Assembly (NCBI RefSeq): GCF_014647195.1
Contig: NZ_BMOS01000007.1
Location: 39,944-90,366 of the forward strand
Direction of reading: 5' to 3'
Source: Oceanobacillus indicireducens
Lineage (GTDB): Bacteria > Bacillota > Bacilli > Bacillales > Amphibacillaceae
DNA: 50,423 bases
A program made the translations under genes and the position numbers. Position 1 is the first letter of the stretch, and each line of letters starts with the position of its first letter. Of the stretch, positions 31,049 through 39,409 are shown one piece after another. The notes beneath the pieces are model-generated. The model did no database searches, was not told the DNA's origin, and was given only the letters and a program-made list of their open reading frames with translations.

Positions 31049-31672
31049 TTGAACTTTACCTTACATAAGTTAAAAGCTGAAAGCTTTCCAAAACAAAAAG
31101 GCATAATAAAAAAAAGTTGGCAATTATTTTCTAAGAAGGAAGAAGATGTTTCCTTGTTTAATTGGAATGAAATAGAAAAAAATAAATTCCATATTGTTTT
31201 CCATATCTCTGATGAATATATAAGTAGGACGAAAAAAGGTGGAAATGAAAAAGTTCTTCCTTTTTCTCAGTATATTAATGCTTTTCTTATCGAGGATAAC
31301 TTTTTTATTGAAACAAATAATAAAAATTATTTGTCCTTAATAATAAATTTTCTAAAGACTGAGCATAAATTAGATCCTATTTCAATGGAAATTGACAATG
31401 AACTCTTATTAGAAATTATAAAACAAACAAATGGATTCTTGAAAAAGTTTGAATATGTGAACGATGAAGACAATGACTTTTTTGAAGAAAATTTAAAGTA
31501 TGAGACTTTGATAAAAATATTAAACACTCCTGGAAATGAATTTGAATTCGTTAACTTTTTATATAAAAACACATTTATTTCAATTTATAGAAATGGAAAA
31601 ATATCTATAAATTCTAATGATGAAGATGAACTACTACAAATAATCGAGGAAGTATCGAATGCAGTTTCTTAA
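31049..31672 (+). CDS. Unrecognised protein, second cassette gene
   Basis: 207 residues from a TTG at 31049, eight bases after GGGAGG (GTG at 31040 overlaps that site). Lys/Asn/Ile-rich, soluble. Residues ~80-140 and the last ~45 residues parallel the first cassette protein in order and spacing of strand and helix blocks. Begins 13 bp after the first gene and overlaps the third by 14 nt, so all three are probably co-translated and may form a complex. No known domain. Confidence 0.72.
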   Translation: MNFTLHKLKAESFPKQKGIIKKSWQLFSKKEEDVSLFNWNEIEKNKFHIVFHISDEYISRTKKGGNEKVLPFSQYINAFLIEDNFFIETNNKNYLSLIINFLKTEHKLDPISMEIDNELLLEIIKQTNGFLKKFEYVNDEDNDFFEENLKYETLIKILNTPGNEFEFVNFLYKNTFISIYRNGKISINSNDEDELLQIIEEVSNAVS

Positions 31673-32252
31673 CGCTGTAATACAGTTCTTAATAATATTT
31701 GGGACAGCTCTACTAGGTTTATTCTTAGGAGAAGGAAACACCTATCTCGTAATAATGATATCTGTAATCATTTTAGAAGCTGTCATAATTGCATACCTAA
31801 TAAATAAAATTACTAAAATTAAAGAAGAGATGTTATCAACTAGAGAAACATTTACTTCGGAAATATTATCAAAAAAGTTAAAGGGAGAAAATACAGTTGA
31901 TATTACAGTCTTTCCAAAGAAATCAACCGAATTTTCAACAAATAAATACACTGAATTAACTCTTGTAATCAATACTCCTATTGAAGTTGGAAATAACTTT
32001 GATATTCAAATTCAGTCAGACAAAGAAATCAATTTAAAAGTAGCCGAATTTAATGAAATTAAAGGTATACTTCATGCTGGTAAGTATCTGTATTTTATCA
32101 AAAATAATTATATACATAAAAAGATGGGGAAATATCTGAAATGTCACTTAGCAATTAAGCTAATTAGTGAACATAACAGTATTAACTTAGAAATAACTGC
32201 AAGTGATCAAGAGTTACATGGAAGCAAGAGTTTTATTATTAACATTAAATGA
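31659..32252 (+). CDS. Unrecognised membrane protein, third cassette gene
   Basis: 197 residues. Two membrane helices at ~3-23 and ~27-47 joined by a tight turn, a short coiled-coil stalk (ITKIKEEMLSTRETFTSEIL), then a soluble domain of about 120 residues rich in strands (ELTLVINTPIEVGNNFDIQI, LAIKLISEHNSINLEITASD) that looks like an immunoglobulin-like beta sandwich. By orientation rules it is probably cytoplasmic. A membrane effector or anchor for the two upstream proteins is a reasonable inference. No family recognised. Confidence 0.72.
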   Translation: MQFLNAVIQFLIIFGTALLGLFLGEGNTYLVIMISVIILEAVIIAYLINKITKIKEEMLSTRETFTSEILSKKLKGENTVDITVFPKKSTEFSTNKYTELTLVINTPIEVGNNFDIQIQSDKEINLKVAEFNEIKGILHAGKYLYFIKNNYIHKKMGKYLKCHLAIKLISEHNSINLEITASDQELHGSKSFIINIK

Positions 32253-32258
32253 TTTCAT

Positions 32259-32286
32259 GGTGTACATTTTGATGTACACCTTTTAT
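32259..32286 (+). terminator. Terminator of the three-gene cassette
   Basis: GGTGTACAT / ATGTACACC form a perfect 9-bp stem with a 4-nt loop followed by TTTTATAAT. It isolates the cassette from immA. Confidence 0.82.
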
Positions 32287-32341
32287 AATACCATTAACAG
32301 AACATATATTCTTGTTAATTAAAATGAAAGGATGATTAATA

Positions 32342-32845
32342 TTGTCCTACACGAAATCAGCTTTAGAAGATTGGGTAAATACACGGTATAGGCGTATGGG
32401 CTTAAAAACGCCACAGGATATCGATTTAGAGCGCATTGCACGTATTTATAGCATTTACCTACATTACAAGCCAATGGACGCTAGATACGACATATTCGGA
32501 CGATATCGGTCTATTGTATTAGATTCAAGATCTACTATTGAAGAACAACGTGAACAATTTTTCCATGAACTCTGCCATATCCTCCGGCATGTTGGTCATC
32601 AGTCCATGATGCCGAATGCATTTCGTGAACTGCAGGAATGGGATGCGAATCTTTTTACAATGTATGCTGCCCTTCCCTACTACATGGTTAAGGAATATGA
32701 TTTCGAAGATCCTTTATTGATTCAAAATTTGGCTAACGATTTTAAAGTAACGGAAGAATTGTGTGAGAAGAGAATGGACCATATAAAAAGAAATATAATG
32801 TTCCAATCCCAGCTTGTTGCGGAGAGCAAAACGTTATATACTTAA
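32342..32845 (+). CDS. ImmA/IrrE-type metallopeptidase (prophage induction)
   Basis: 167 residues with FFHELCHILRHVGH, HExxH at 75-79, and an acidic downstream ligand candidate (QEWDANLF), the arrangement of ImmA (DUF955). ImmA of ICEBs1 cleaves its repressor to derepress the element; here it would act on the CI-type repressor. TTG start at 32342 behind AAAGGATG. It is the last phage gene before the border, as the ImmA-like yqaB is in the B. subtilis skin element. Confidence 0.88.
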   Translation: MSYTKSALEDWVNTRYRRMGLKTPQDIDLERIARIYSIYLHYKPMDARYDIFGRYRSIVLDSRSTIEEQREQFFHELCHILRHVGHQSMMPNAFRELQEWDANLFTMYAALPYYMVKEYDFEDPLLIQNLANDFKVTEELCEKRMDHIKRNIMFQSQLVAESKTLYT

Positions 32846-32889
32846 AATAACGTTGATAAATCAATGTTTAGGCGCACTGCCCTATAGAC

Positions 32890-32902
32890 ATAGCAATTGA
32901 AA
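32890..32902. other. Prophage/chromosome junction (right attachment site) within sigK
   Basis: The frame reading into the sigK fragment changes here: SigK normally reads C-I-E-N-E-I-L-M-H-L-R, whereas the window reads [10 protein letters not shown] after an in-frame stop at 32869. Shared bases TGAAATCCTC suggest the crossover at about 32895-32900. In B. subtilis the skin junction uses a short AATGA core in the same codons. Confidence 0.7.
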
Positions 32903-32907
32903 TCCTC

Positions 32908-33276
32908 ATGCATCTCCGCGCCTTAAAAAAGGTAAAGAAAGACGTCTCTCTCCACGACCCCATCGGTCAGGATAAAGAAGGCAATGAAATCAGTCTGATC
33001 GATATTTTAGAGGCTGAAAATGAAAACATCATCGAATATATCCAATTGAACATGGAGATCGATAAGATGCAACATTTCTTCAAAGTTCTCGATGAACGGG
33101 AAAAAGAAGTAATCATCTACCGATATGGACTTCACGATAAAAATGAAATGACCCAGCGAGAAATTGCAAAAAAATTAAACATATCAAGAAGCTACGTTTC
33201 CCGCATTGAGAAACGTGCTTTAATGAAGGTTTTCCATGAGTATTACCGACAGGAAAGAAGTAAACAGAACGACTGA
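32908..33276 (+). CDS. sigK: RNA polymerase sigma-K factor, C-terminal half (spoIIIC-like part of a split sigK)
   Basis: 122 residues from the ATG at 32908: [20 protein letters not shown], then [16 protein letters not shown] (region 3) and [48 protein letters not shown] (region 4 with its -35-binding helix-turn-helix). Near-identical in pattern to the C-terminal half of Bacillus SigK, the late mother-cell sporulation sigma factor. Regions 1-2, needed for core and -10 binding, are missing, and no ribosome binding site precedes the ATG. It is functional only if the prophage is excised and the two halves join. The alternative, a decayed duplicate, is less likely because the frame is intact. Confidence 0.88.
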   Translation: MHLRALKKVKKDVSLHDPIGQDKEGNEISLIDILEAENENIIEYIQLNMEIDKMQHFFKVLDEREKEVIIYRYGLHDKNEMTQREIAKKLNISRSYVSRIEKRALMKVFHEYYRQERSKQND

Positions 33277-33282
33277 AATAAA

Positions 33283-33313
33283 GACAGAGGAATTCAAAGT
33301 GAATTCCTCTGTC
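33283..33313. terminator. Bidirectional terminator between sigK fragment and mtnN
   Basis: Perfect 13-bp stem GACAGAGGAATTC / GAATTCCTCTGTC with a 5-nt loop between convergent genes. A T-rich tail (TTTATTTC) exists on the minus strand, so it serves mtnN best. Confidence 0.75.
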
Positions 33314-33324
33314 CGAGTTTGTAT

Positions 33325-34011
33325 CTATACAGTTTTTACAACCTTCATAATTAATTCAGAAGCGTTTTTTGCCGCCGTTTTAAGGAATGCGTCAAAGGAA
33401 ACAGACGAATCCTTTCCTGCGATATCAGAAAGCGCACGGATAACGACAAAGGGAGTCTCATATTGAGCACATACTTGAGCTATAGCAGCTGCTTCCATTT
33501 CAGCGGCAATCATTTCTGGAAAATTAAATCGTGCTGTATTTACTTTGACTTCATCTTCCATAAATGAATCACCTGTAGCTATTAGACCGATTTCAAAGTT
33601 TATTCCTAACCCTTTTACCGCATCTGCGGTCAACTGGACAAGACGTTCATCTGCTTTAAATGTAGCAGGCAGACCCGGTACTTGGCCATAAACATAATCA
33701 AACGCAGTGACGTCTACGTCATGATGTACGACTTCATTAGAAATTACAAGATGCCCTACATTAAGATTATCTGAAAAACCTCCAGCAGAACCGGTATTGA
33801 TAATGAACTGTGGGTGGAAGCGTTCCATCATAATTGTCGTTCCCATTGCTGCATTCACTTTACCGATTCCAGATTTTAATAACACAATCTCTTTTCCTGA
33901 TAATTCCCCTTGGATAAAATGGCAACCAGCAACCGAGATTTCTGTTCGGTTATCCATGTTCTTCAGTAAATAAGCTATTTCTTCATCCATTGCTCCGATG
34001 ATTCCAATCAT
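33325..34011 (-). CDS. mtnN: 5'-methylthioadenosine/S-adenosylhomocysteine nucleosidase
   Basis: Cleaves MTA and SAH to adenine plus the thioribosyl moiety, in methionine salvage and the activated methyl cycle. 228 residues, full length. MIGIIGAMDEE holds the catalytic N-terminal Glu (E11), INTGSAGGF the phosphorylase-fold loop, MEAAAIAQVC the substrate-binding Glu, and RALSDIAG the catalytic Asp. ATG at 34011 after GGAGGTAAC. Follows yrrS; the B. subtilis yrrT and mccAB genes are not next to it here. Confidence 0.97.
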   Translation of the reverse strand: MIGIIGAMDEEIAYLLKNMDNRTEISVAGCHFIQGELSGKEIVLLKSGIGKVNAAMGTTIMMERFHPQFIINTGSAGGFSDNLNVGHLVISNEVVHHDVDVTAFDYVYGQVPGLPATFKADERLVQLTADAVKGLGINFEIGLIATGDSFMEDEVKVNTARFNFPEMIAAEMEAAAIAQVCAQYETPFVVIRALSDIAGKDSSVSFDAFLKTAAKNASELIMKVVKTV

Positions 34012-34045
34012 GTTGTTACCTCCAGCTTTTTAGTTCAAATTTCCA

Positions 34046-34723
34046 TCATTTCAATGTTTCTAGTTTGGTTGGTTGCCAACCTTCTTCGTCAATCCAAGAC
34101 ATGAAAATACGATATTTTTCAGTTTGAGCACGGTTCGAAACAGTGGCGACCACTTTCTGATCTCCTCCATTTCCAATCCAAACTTCAATTAAATCATCTT
34201 CCGGGATGCCAGTTACCTTTGAAGCCGCCCGTTTAATCTCAATTCGGTCAGCTGAGCCATCTTCATAATTAGTTGTGTGTGGACCAGTTTGCTCTGTACC
34301 AATTGGTGGCCAGTTACCCATAACCGCTTCTGCAACATCATCATCTGATGGCTCTGTTTCTACCGTCTCAATTTCGTCATAATCATCATTTTCCTCTGAT
34401 TCCTTTTCATCAACAGATTCATCTTCATCATCTTTGTTGCGATCTTCTTCATCTACTTCACTATCGTCACTATCTTCTTTTCCATTCGCTTCTTCTTCAT
34501 CATCTGGTTTTTCATTTTCATCTTCGGTTTCCAGGAAAAATGAATCTTCTTCACTTGTCGAACCCTCGTTATCATCAGATGCTTTCTTATCATTGCCTCC
34601 GAAAATCCAAGCGCCGATTAAAAATAACACCAGGACGGCAGCTATTGTAAGAAAATAGTTAATAAATTTGGTGTTTCTCCTACGTTTTTCAAACTTGTCC
34701 ATACGCGAGTTATTTTTTGTCAT
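34046..34723 (-). CDS. yrrS: YrrS-like (DUF1510) membrane-anchored protein
   Basis: 225 residues: basic cytoplasmic N-terminus (KFEKRRRNTKFINYF), one membrane helix at ~22-42, a long Asp/Glu/Ser-rich linker (~45-135), then a conserved extracytoplasmic domain (NWPPIGTEQTGPHTTNYEDG ... MSWIDEEGWQPTKLE). This is DUF1510/YrrS, linked in B. subtilis to sporulation-associated penicillin-binding proteins. In B. subtilis it is next to pbpI, which is absent here. Confidence 0.88.
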   Translation of the reverse strand: MTKNNSRMDKFEKRRRNTKFINYFLTIAAVLVLFLIGAWIFGGNDKKASDDNEGSTSEEDSFFLETEDENEKPDDEEEANGKEDSDDSEVDEEDRNKDDEDESVDEKESEENDDYDEIETVETEPSDDDVAEAVMGNWPPIGTEQTGPHTTNYEDGSADRIEIKRAASKVTGIPEDDLIEVWIGNGGDQKVVATVSNRAQTEKYRIFMSWIDEEGWQPTKLETLK

Positions 34724-34737
34724 CTTTATTTTACCTC

Positions 34738-35020
34738 CTCGTTCCCGTTTATCACGATGCGATCGTCAGTAAAACTCCCACCGAAAACTTGAGCGTGTAC
34801 CTAAAAAGTTTCGAGGGATAACGGACGCTAACACCTGATTCGTTCAACTAACAATCATAAAGGATAAATGTCATCTAAGTACGAGACGCTTATCGCAACG
34901 TCAGACTCGTACATTCAGTACGTCGAACCCCCAATGATTGAAGTTTGACTTTATAGTATCATACCATAAGATTTATGGGGAGAAAATAAGCTGGACATAT
35001 CAGAATTGTACCATGACGAA
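34738..35020. other. Gene-free intergenic region with hairpin repeats, upstream of yrrS
   Basis: No ORF with a ribosome binding site. GTACGAG (34879-34885) pairs with CTCGTAC (34906-34912), followed by GTAC-ATTCA-GTAC; phrases such as GGATAACGGACGCTAACACC look like an interspersed intergenic repeat. An extended -10 (TGGTATGAT, minus strand, about 34960-34970) may be the yrrS promoter. This is where pbpI would sit in B. subtilis. Confidence 0.4.
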
Positions 35021-35025
35021 AGATT

Positions 35026-35055
35026 TAAAAAGCAGCAGAGTCTCCCCCGCTGCTC
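35026..35055 (-). terminator. greA terminator
   Basis: Minus-strand stem AGCAGC...GCTGCT with a purine-rich interior, followed by TTTTTAAAT, 17 bp after the greA stop. Confidence 0.78.
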
Positions 35056-35071
35056 GTTCTTTAATATTTTA

Positions 35072-35548
35072 TTATTCGACTTTTGTAATGCGAACTTGGA
35101 AGTCGCCTCCTGGAGTCGTAACAGTAACTTCCGTACCAACTTCTTGACCGAGCAAGCTTTTGGCAATTGGTGAGTCATTAGAAATTTTACCTTCAAATGG
35201 GTCAGCTTCAGCGCTTCCCACGATCGTATAAGTTTCCTCATCACCGTCTGGAAGTTCTTGGAAAGTAACAGATTTCCCTAAGGACACGATGTTTGAGTTT
35301 GTATCTGTATTTTCAATGATCACTGCATTACGGATCATTTTTTCTAATTGGGTAATACGTTGTTCAACAAAAGCTTGTTCCTCTTTGGCAGAATCGTACT
35401 CGGAGTTCTCAGACAAGTCACCGAAATCACGGGCTATTTTAATCCTTTCAACGACTTCTTGTCTTCTATCCGTTTTTAAATAATGTAATTCTTTCTCTAA
35501 TTTTTCTTTCCCCTCAGCTGTCATATAATAACTTTTCTCTGTAGACAT
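35072..35548 (-). CDS. greA: Transcription elongation factor GreA
   Basis: Rescues backtracked RNA polymerase by stimulating transcript cleavage. 158 residues, normal length: N-terminal coiled coil ([20 protein letters not shown] to ~75) with the acidic tip [18 protein letters not shown], then the FKBP-like domain ([43 protein letters not shown]). The ATG at 35548 with AAAGGAGTG is chosen; the frame stays open upstream but has no site. Confidence 0.97.
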   Translation of the reverse strand: MSTEKSYYMTAEGKEKLEKELHYLKTDRRQEVVERIKIARDFGDLSENSEYDSAKEEQAFVEQRITQLEKMIRNAVIIENTDTNSNIVSLGKSVTFQELPDGDEETYTIVGSAEADPFEGKISNDSPIAKSLLGQEVGTEVTVTTPGGDFQVRITKVE

Positions 35549-35707
35549 GTAAAACACTCCTTTATATTTTTCCACTTTCATTAAGAATAAATCCTGCACT
35601 TGCATTAAATGTATGCGCTTTGACCGCATTTATGAGATGTATGAGAATATGCTATTCACCATCATGGCAGAGTTCTCCTAATTTATCAATATATTTTTAC
35701 ATTGAAA

Positions 35708-36337
35708 TTAGTTTTTGTGTGACAACATTGTTTCTATTTTAGATGCCATGATATCAATTGCTACATGGTTCTGTCCACCTTCCGGGATGATAATATCTGC
35801 ATAGCGCTTTGTCGGTTCGATAAACTGCTCATGGGATGGTCGTACGTTACTCAAGTATTGATCGATAACTGAATCCAGACTCCGACCTCTTTCCTTGATA
35901 TCCCGCATTAATCGGCGTATGATCCTTAAATCTGCATCCGTATCAACAAATACTTTAATATCCATCAATTCACGGAGCTCAGCATCTTCCAGGATAAGAA
36001 TCCCTTCCACAATAATGACATCTTTTGGTTCTACATGAATCACTTTATCGGAGCGGGTATGCAATTTATAATCATAAACCGGCTTCTTAATCGTCTTTTT
36101 CTCAGTCAAGTCTTTAACATGTTGAATCAATAAATCATTATCAAACGCAAATGGATGATCGTAATTCGTATTTAATCTCTCTTCGAATGATAAATGTGCT
36201 TGATTTTTATAGTAATAATCTTGTTCAAGGACAAGAATTGATTTATCGGTAAAGCGATCATAGATTGCTCTTGTTACAGATGTTTTTCCGCTTCCACTTC
36301 CTCCCGCAACACCGATGACCATTGGTTTATCCAACAT
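35708..36337 (-). CDS. udk: Uridine kinase
   Basis: Phosphorylates uridine and cytidine to UMP and CMP in pyrimidine salvage. 209 residues; P-loop [13 protein letters not shown] at 9-21, [10 protein letters not shown] (substrate-binding Asp), [13 protein letters not shown], and [21 protein letters not shown]. In B. subtilis yrrO and yrrN separate udk from yrrM; here udk follows yrrM directly (16-bp gap). Confidence 0.97.
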   Translation of the reverse strand: MLDKPMVIGVAGGSGSGKTSVTRAIYDRFTDKSILVLEQDYYYKNQAHLSFEERLNTNYDHPFAFDNDLLIQHVKDLTEKKTIKKPVYDYKLHTRSDKVIHVEPKDVIIVEGILILEDAELRELMDIKVFVDTDADLRIIRRLMRDIKERGRSLDSVIDQYLSNVRPSHEQFIEPTKRYADIIIPEGGQNHVAIDIMASKIETMLSHKN

Positions 36338-36353
36338 TCCATTTGGCCGCCTT

Positions 36354-36998
36354 TCAATCTTTTTTATAACTTATCATTACACCGTCTCCAATAGGCAAGA
36401 TCGATGTTATATATTCCGGATGTGCACTTAAGAATTGATTATAAGCACGGATTTTCTTCACCATATTCCGGTACCTTTTCGGTGCTGTCTCCTCGTCTTT
36501 CACATAGCCTCGGAATAAGACATTATCCGTAACGAGCCAGCCCCCCTTTTGGAGGAGTGGGTGGGCTAAATCAAAGAAATCACGATACTTACCTTTAGCT
36601 GCATCAATAAAAATGAAATCAAATGATTCCTTGTCCTGCTGTAATTCTTCTAACACCTCGAGCGCATCACCAAAGCGGACATCTACTTGTTCGCTTTTCT
36701 GTGATTCTTTTATAAATCGAACAGCTTCCTCGTAACGTTGTTTATCTCTTTCAATCGTTATGATTTCGGCTTCTGGACTTGCTTCAAGCATTCGGATAGC
36801 AGAATAACCGATTGCTGTTCCTATTTCTAGAATTCTTTTCGGTTGGTGGATCATGATTTGTTTCAGTAAAAAATCAATTGCTGTGCTCTCCATAATTGGC
36901 ACGTTGTGAAAGTGCGCATACTCTTCAAGCTCTCTCACCTGATCAGTAGCAGGATTGATTAGTTCTAGTAAATAACCCTGAATGTCCTCATTCATCAT
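36354..36998 (-). CDS. trmR: tRNA 5-hydroxyuridine O-methyltransferase (TrmR/YrrM), SAM-dependent
   Basis: 214 residues of the class I COMT-like O-methyltransferase family: [16 protein letters not shown] (motif I, SAM), [26 protein letters not shown] (metal-binding Asp region), [17 protein letters not shown]. The B. subtilis orthologue YrrM (TrmR) makes 5-methoxyuridine at tRNA wobble position 34. Its usual neighbours yrrN and yrrO (TrhP-type hydroxylation enzymes) are missing from this locus. ATG at 36998 after GAGGTAGAA. Confidence 0.88.
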   Translation of the reverse strand: MMNEDIQGYLLELINPATDQVRELEEYAHFHNVPIMESTAIDFLLKQIMIHQPKRILEIGTAIGYSAIRMLEASPEAEIITIERDKQRYEEAVRFIKESQKSEQVDVRFGDALEVLEELQQDKESFDFIFIDAAKGKYRDFFDLAHPLLQKGGWLVTDNVLFRGYVKDEETAPKRYRNMVKKIRAYNQFLSAHPEYITSILPIGDGVMISYKKD

Positions 36999-37037
36999 TT
37001 CTACCTCTTTTTTACTAAAAAGTTTTCTTTCGTGAAA

Positions 37038-37072
37038 AGTAGAAATGTGAATATGGTATTCACATTTCTACT
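37038..37072 (-). terminator. mltG terminator
   Basis: Perfect 16-bp stem AGTAGAAATGTGAATA / TATTCACATTTCTACT with a 3-nt loop; the mltG stop codon is in the stem. Only a short TTTTC tail, so part of the transcript may continue into yrrM. Confidence 0.7.
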
Positions 37073-38189
37073 CATCATTCATATTTTTTTTATTTTGATT
37101 ATGCTCCTCTAACGTTTCTGCAAAGTGAATATTCCCCTCGTGGTCATGAAGGAAATAATAATAATCACTTTCTACCGGATTCAGGACTGCCTCTAGCGAG
37201 CTTTCGGCAAAATTACTGATCGGTCCGACCGGTAACCCTTCCACATAATACGTATTATACGGTGATTCAATTTCCAAATCCTCATATAATACACGGTCTT
37301 TATGCTCTCCCTGTGCATAGAGGACTGTCGGGTCAGTTTGAAGCGGCATATCTGCTTCTAAACGGTTATAGAAGACGCCAGCTATTTCATTACGCTGATC
37401 TATATGTCCGGTTTCTTTTTCAATAATGGAAGCAAATGTAATAACTTCATGCATCGTCAAATCAAGTTCTTCGATTTCCTCAAAGTGTTGGGATACGATC
37501 GCCTGCGTTTGATCCAGCATCATTTCGACAATCGTCTCAATCGAAGGATCTTCCTCATAGAAATCATACGTAATCGCAAATAAATAACCTTCCAGTGGAT
37601 ATCTAATCTCCTCATTTAATATATCGTCGGTAAGGAGAAGTGGATAATCCTTTATTAACTGTTTGATATATTTTTCATCATTCACTTTCTCCAAAAACTC
37701 TTCGCTTGTGAATGAGAATTGATCGGCATAGATTTCAGCAATCTGCTCGATGGTGAGCCCTTCAGGAATCGTAACCCGATGGGCTGTTTCCAGGACAATT
37801 TTCCCGCTTTTTAGGGATTCGATGATTTCATCCATCGACATCGCTGGGCTGAATGTATAGACACCAGCTTGGAAATCTGATTCATTTTTCAATTTTATGT
37901 AGAAACGAAAAATAAGGCCATTTTTTATAATACCATTTTCCTCTAATATCGTCGCTATTGTTGAACTGGTTGAACCAATCGGTATTTCAACTTCGACTTT
38001 TTCTTCACTATCTGCTTCTACCGGTTCCAGAGCCGATTTCACATAGAAATAACCAGCCAGTCCACTTATGACTAATATAATGATTAGTACTAGCAAGACG
38101 ATGGATACTATCTTACGGACCGTGCGCGCTTCTTCCCCACGAGCATTACGGTTTTCTTTGAAGCGCTTGGTGAATTTACCTTTGCTCAT
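37068..38189 (-). CDS. mltG: Endolytic murein transglycosylase MltG
   Basis: Cuts nascent peptidoglycan glycan strands, setting their length. 373 residues: cytoplasmic basic N-terminus, membrane helix at ~26-50 (ivsivllvliiilvisglag), LysM-like segment (EVEIPIGSTSSTIATILEENGIIKNGLIFRFY), then the YceG catalytic domain with FASIIEKETG (catalytic Glu) and LPLGPI-like YYVEGLPVGPISNFAESSL. ATG at 38189. Confidence 0.96.
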   Translation of the reverse strand: MSKGKFTKRFKENRNARGEEARTVRKIVSIVLLVLIIILVISGLAGYFYVKSALEPVEADSEEKVEVEIPIGSTSSTIATILEENGIIKNGLIFRFYIKLKNESDFQAGVYTFSPAMSMDEIIESLKSGKIVLETAHRVTIPEGLTIEQIAEIYADQFSFTSEEFLEKVNDEKYIKQLIKDYPLLLTDDILNEEIRYPLEGYLFAITYDFYEEDPSIETIVEMMLDQTQAIVSQHFEEIEELDLTMHEVITFASIIEKETGHIDQRNEIAGVFYNRLEADMPLQTDPTVLYAQGEHKDRVLYEDLEIESPYNTYYVEGLPVGPISNFAESSLEAVLNPVESDYYYFLHDHEGNIHFAETLEEHNQNKKNMNDE

Positions 38190-38298
38190 GTATTCCTCTC
38201 CCTCTTATTCGATATATTATACTATATTATGTAAAATAATAAAGTATAAAGTGAATCCTAATTTCATCCATAACACTATAAAAATTCACTTCACAGGG

Positions 38299-38335
38299 AA
38301 AAGCTGATGTCTCTTGGAGACATCAGCTTTAATAA
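38299..38335 (-). terminator. Terminator between yrzB and mltG
   Basis: 14-bp stem AAAGCTGATGTCTC / GAGACATCAGCTTT with a 3-nt loop and short T-tail, after the yrzB stop; both strands have T-rich flanks. Confidence 0.75.
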
Positions 38336-38340
38336 AAAAT

Positions 38341-38631
38341 TTACTTTTCGTCTTCGTCTTCCTCCGCCAATGTTGCGAGCATCTCTTCAACAATTTCCCA
38401 TTCCTCATCCGATTCAATCGGAAACAGGGAGAGATCTTCCTCATCATTTTCTTTTTCCTCATAACGGAAAGCATATACTTCGACTTCTTCGTCTTCCGCT
38501 TGTTCGACGGGTACAACGGCGATATAAGATTGGTCTGTATCATCGACATCAAATGTAAATAATACCTCGAATAAATGCTCTTCTCCGTTATCATCCGGGA
38601 TGATAATTCTTTCTTTTTCTTCTAAACTCAT
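38341..38631 (-). CDS. yrzB: DUF1292 family protein YrzB
   Basis: 96 residues, very acidic. RIIIPDDNGEEHLFEVLFTFDVDDTDQSYIAVVPVEQ and a C-terminal EEWEIVEEMLATL are diagnostic of DUF1292, a conserved Firmicutes protein of unknown function always in this ruvX neighbourhood. Probably transcribed with ireB-ruvX. Confidence 0.93.
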   Translation of the reverse strand: MSLEEKERIIIPDDNGEEHLFEVLFTFDVDDTDQSYIAVVPVEQAEDEEVEVYAFRYEEKENDEEDLSLFPIESDEEWEIVEEMLATLAEEDEDEK

Positions 38632-38645
38632 GAGGTCACCTCTTT

Positions 38646-39059
38646 TTATTTTTGATCCAGATAGCCCTGTAATATAAACACTGCAGCCATCTTATCAATT
38701 ACTTTTTTCCGTTTCTTTCTGCTCATATCTGCTTCCAATAAAACTCGTTCCGCAGCGGCAGTCGTTAAACGTTCGTCCCAAAGAACATAAGGCAATTGGA
38801 ACGTTTCTCCAAAATGTTCGGCAAAACGCTGGGAAGCTTCTCCCCGCTCTCCGATTGTACCATTCATGTTCTTTGGTAAGCCAATGATAGCTTTCCCTAT
38901 ATCATGTTCGTCTATGATTTTTTTTAATTCATCGTCTGCAGAATGGAGATCAAGCTCATTCCAATGAATCGTTGTTAGCCCTTGTGCTGTCCAGCCCAAT
39001 GCATCACTGACAGCAACTCCTATTGTTTTCGATCCGACATCTAGTCCAATAATTTTCAT
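38646..39059 (-). CDS. ruvX: Putative pre-16S rRNA nuclease / Holliday junction resolvase-like RuvX (YqgF)
   Basis: 137 residues, RNase H-like fold: [17 protein letters not shown] (first catalytic Asp), [17 protein letters not shown], and [14 protein letters not shown] (Glu/Asp) near 95-108, [14 protein letters not shown] at the end. Assigned to processing of the 16S rRNA 5' end in E. coli. Start overlaps the ireB stop (TAAATG). Confidence 0.95.
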   Translation of the reverse strand: MKIIGLDVGSKTIGVAVSDALGWTAQGLTTIHWNELDLHSADDELKKIIDEHDIGKAIIGLPKNMNGTIGERGEASQRFAEHFGETFQLPYVLWDERLTTAAAERVLLEADMSRKKRKKVIDKMAAVFILQGYLDQK

Positions 39060-39326
39060 TTAGTTGTTTTGATTTTCCTTTAAATAATATTTTACTAATT
39101 CTTCAATTACCTCATCGCGTTCCACTTTACGAATTAGGTTTCTCGCATCTTTATGCCTTGGGATATAAGCAGGGTCACCGGATAATAAATAACCTACAAT
39201 CTGATTAATTGGATTGTATCCTTTTTCCTTTAATGCTTCATGCACAGTAAAAAGGATTGTTTTTATATCGCGATCATACGGCTCCTCTGAAAAATTAAAC
39301 TTCATTGTTTTATCAATTGAACTCAT
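39060..39326 (-). CDS. ireB: IreB family regulatory phosphoprotein (YrzL)
   Basis: 88 residues, full length: [63 protein letters not shown] is the near-invariant IreB/DUF965 sequence. In enterococci IreB is phosphorylated by the PASTA kinase IreK and controls cephalosporin tolerance. N-terminal Thr residues match the phosphorylation region. Part of the alaS-ireB-ruvX-yrzB run. Confidence 0.95.
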   Translation of the reverse strand: MSSIDKTMKFNFSEEPYDRDIKTILFTVHEALKEKGYNPINQIVGYLLSGDPAYIPRHKDARNLIRKVERDEVIEELVKYYLKENQNN

Positions 39327-39409
39327 TGTGACACCTCATTCCAAGTATTCGCGCACGATCCATCTTTATAAAATTCATTATAACCTTTTCCATGGATTGT
39401 TACAAATTA

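Noticed and set aside
1-32900. tRNA genes or insertion sequences within the prophage
   Set aside because: No transposase-like ORF or CCA-ended cloverleaf was found on reading either strand.
33236-33466. Plus-strand ORF overlapping the end of the sigK fragment and mtnN
   Set aside because: Different frame from sigK, antisense to mtnN over most of its length, and crosses the strong terminator.
34348-34658. Plus-strand open frames rich in His/Ser/Leu opposite yrrS
   Set aside because: They are the complement of the Asp/Glu-rich yrrS linker and have no start signals.
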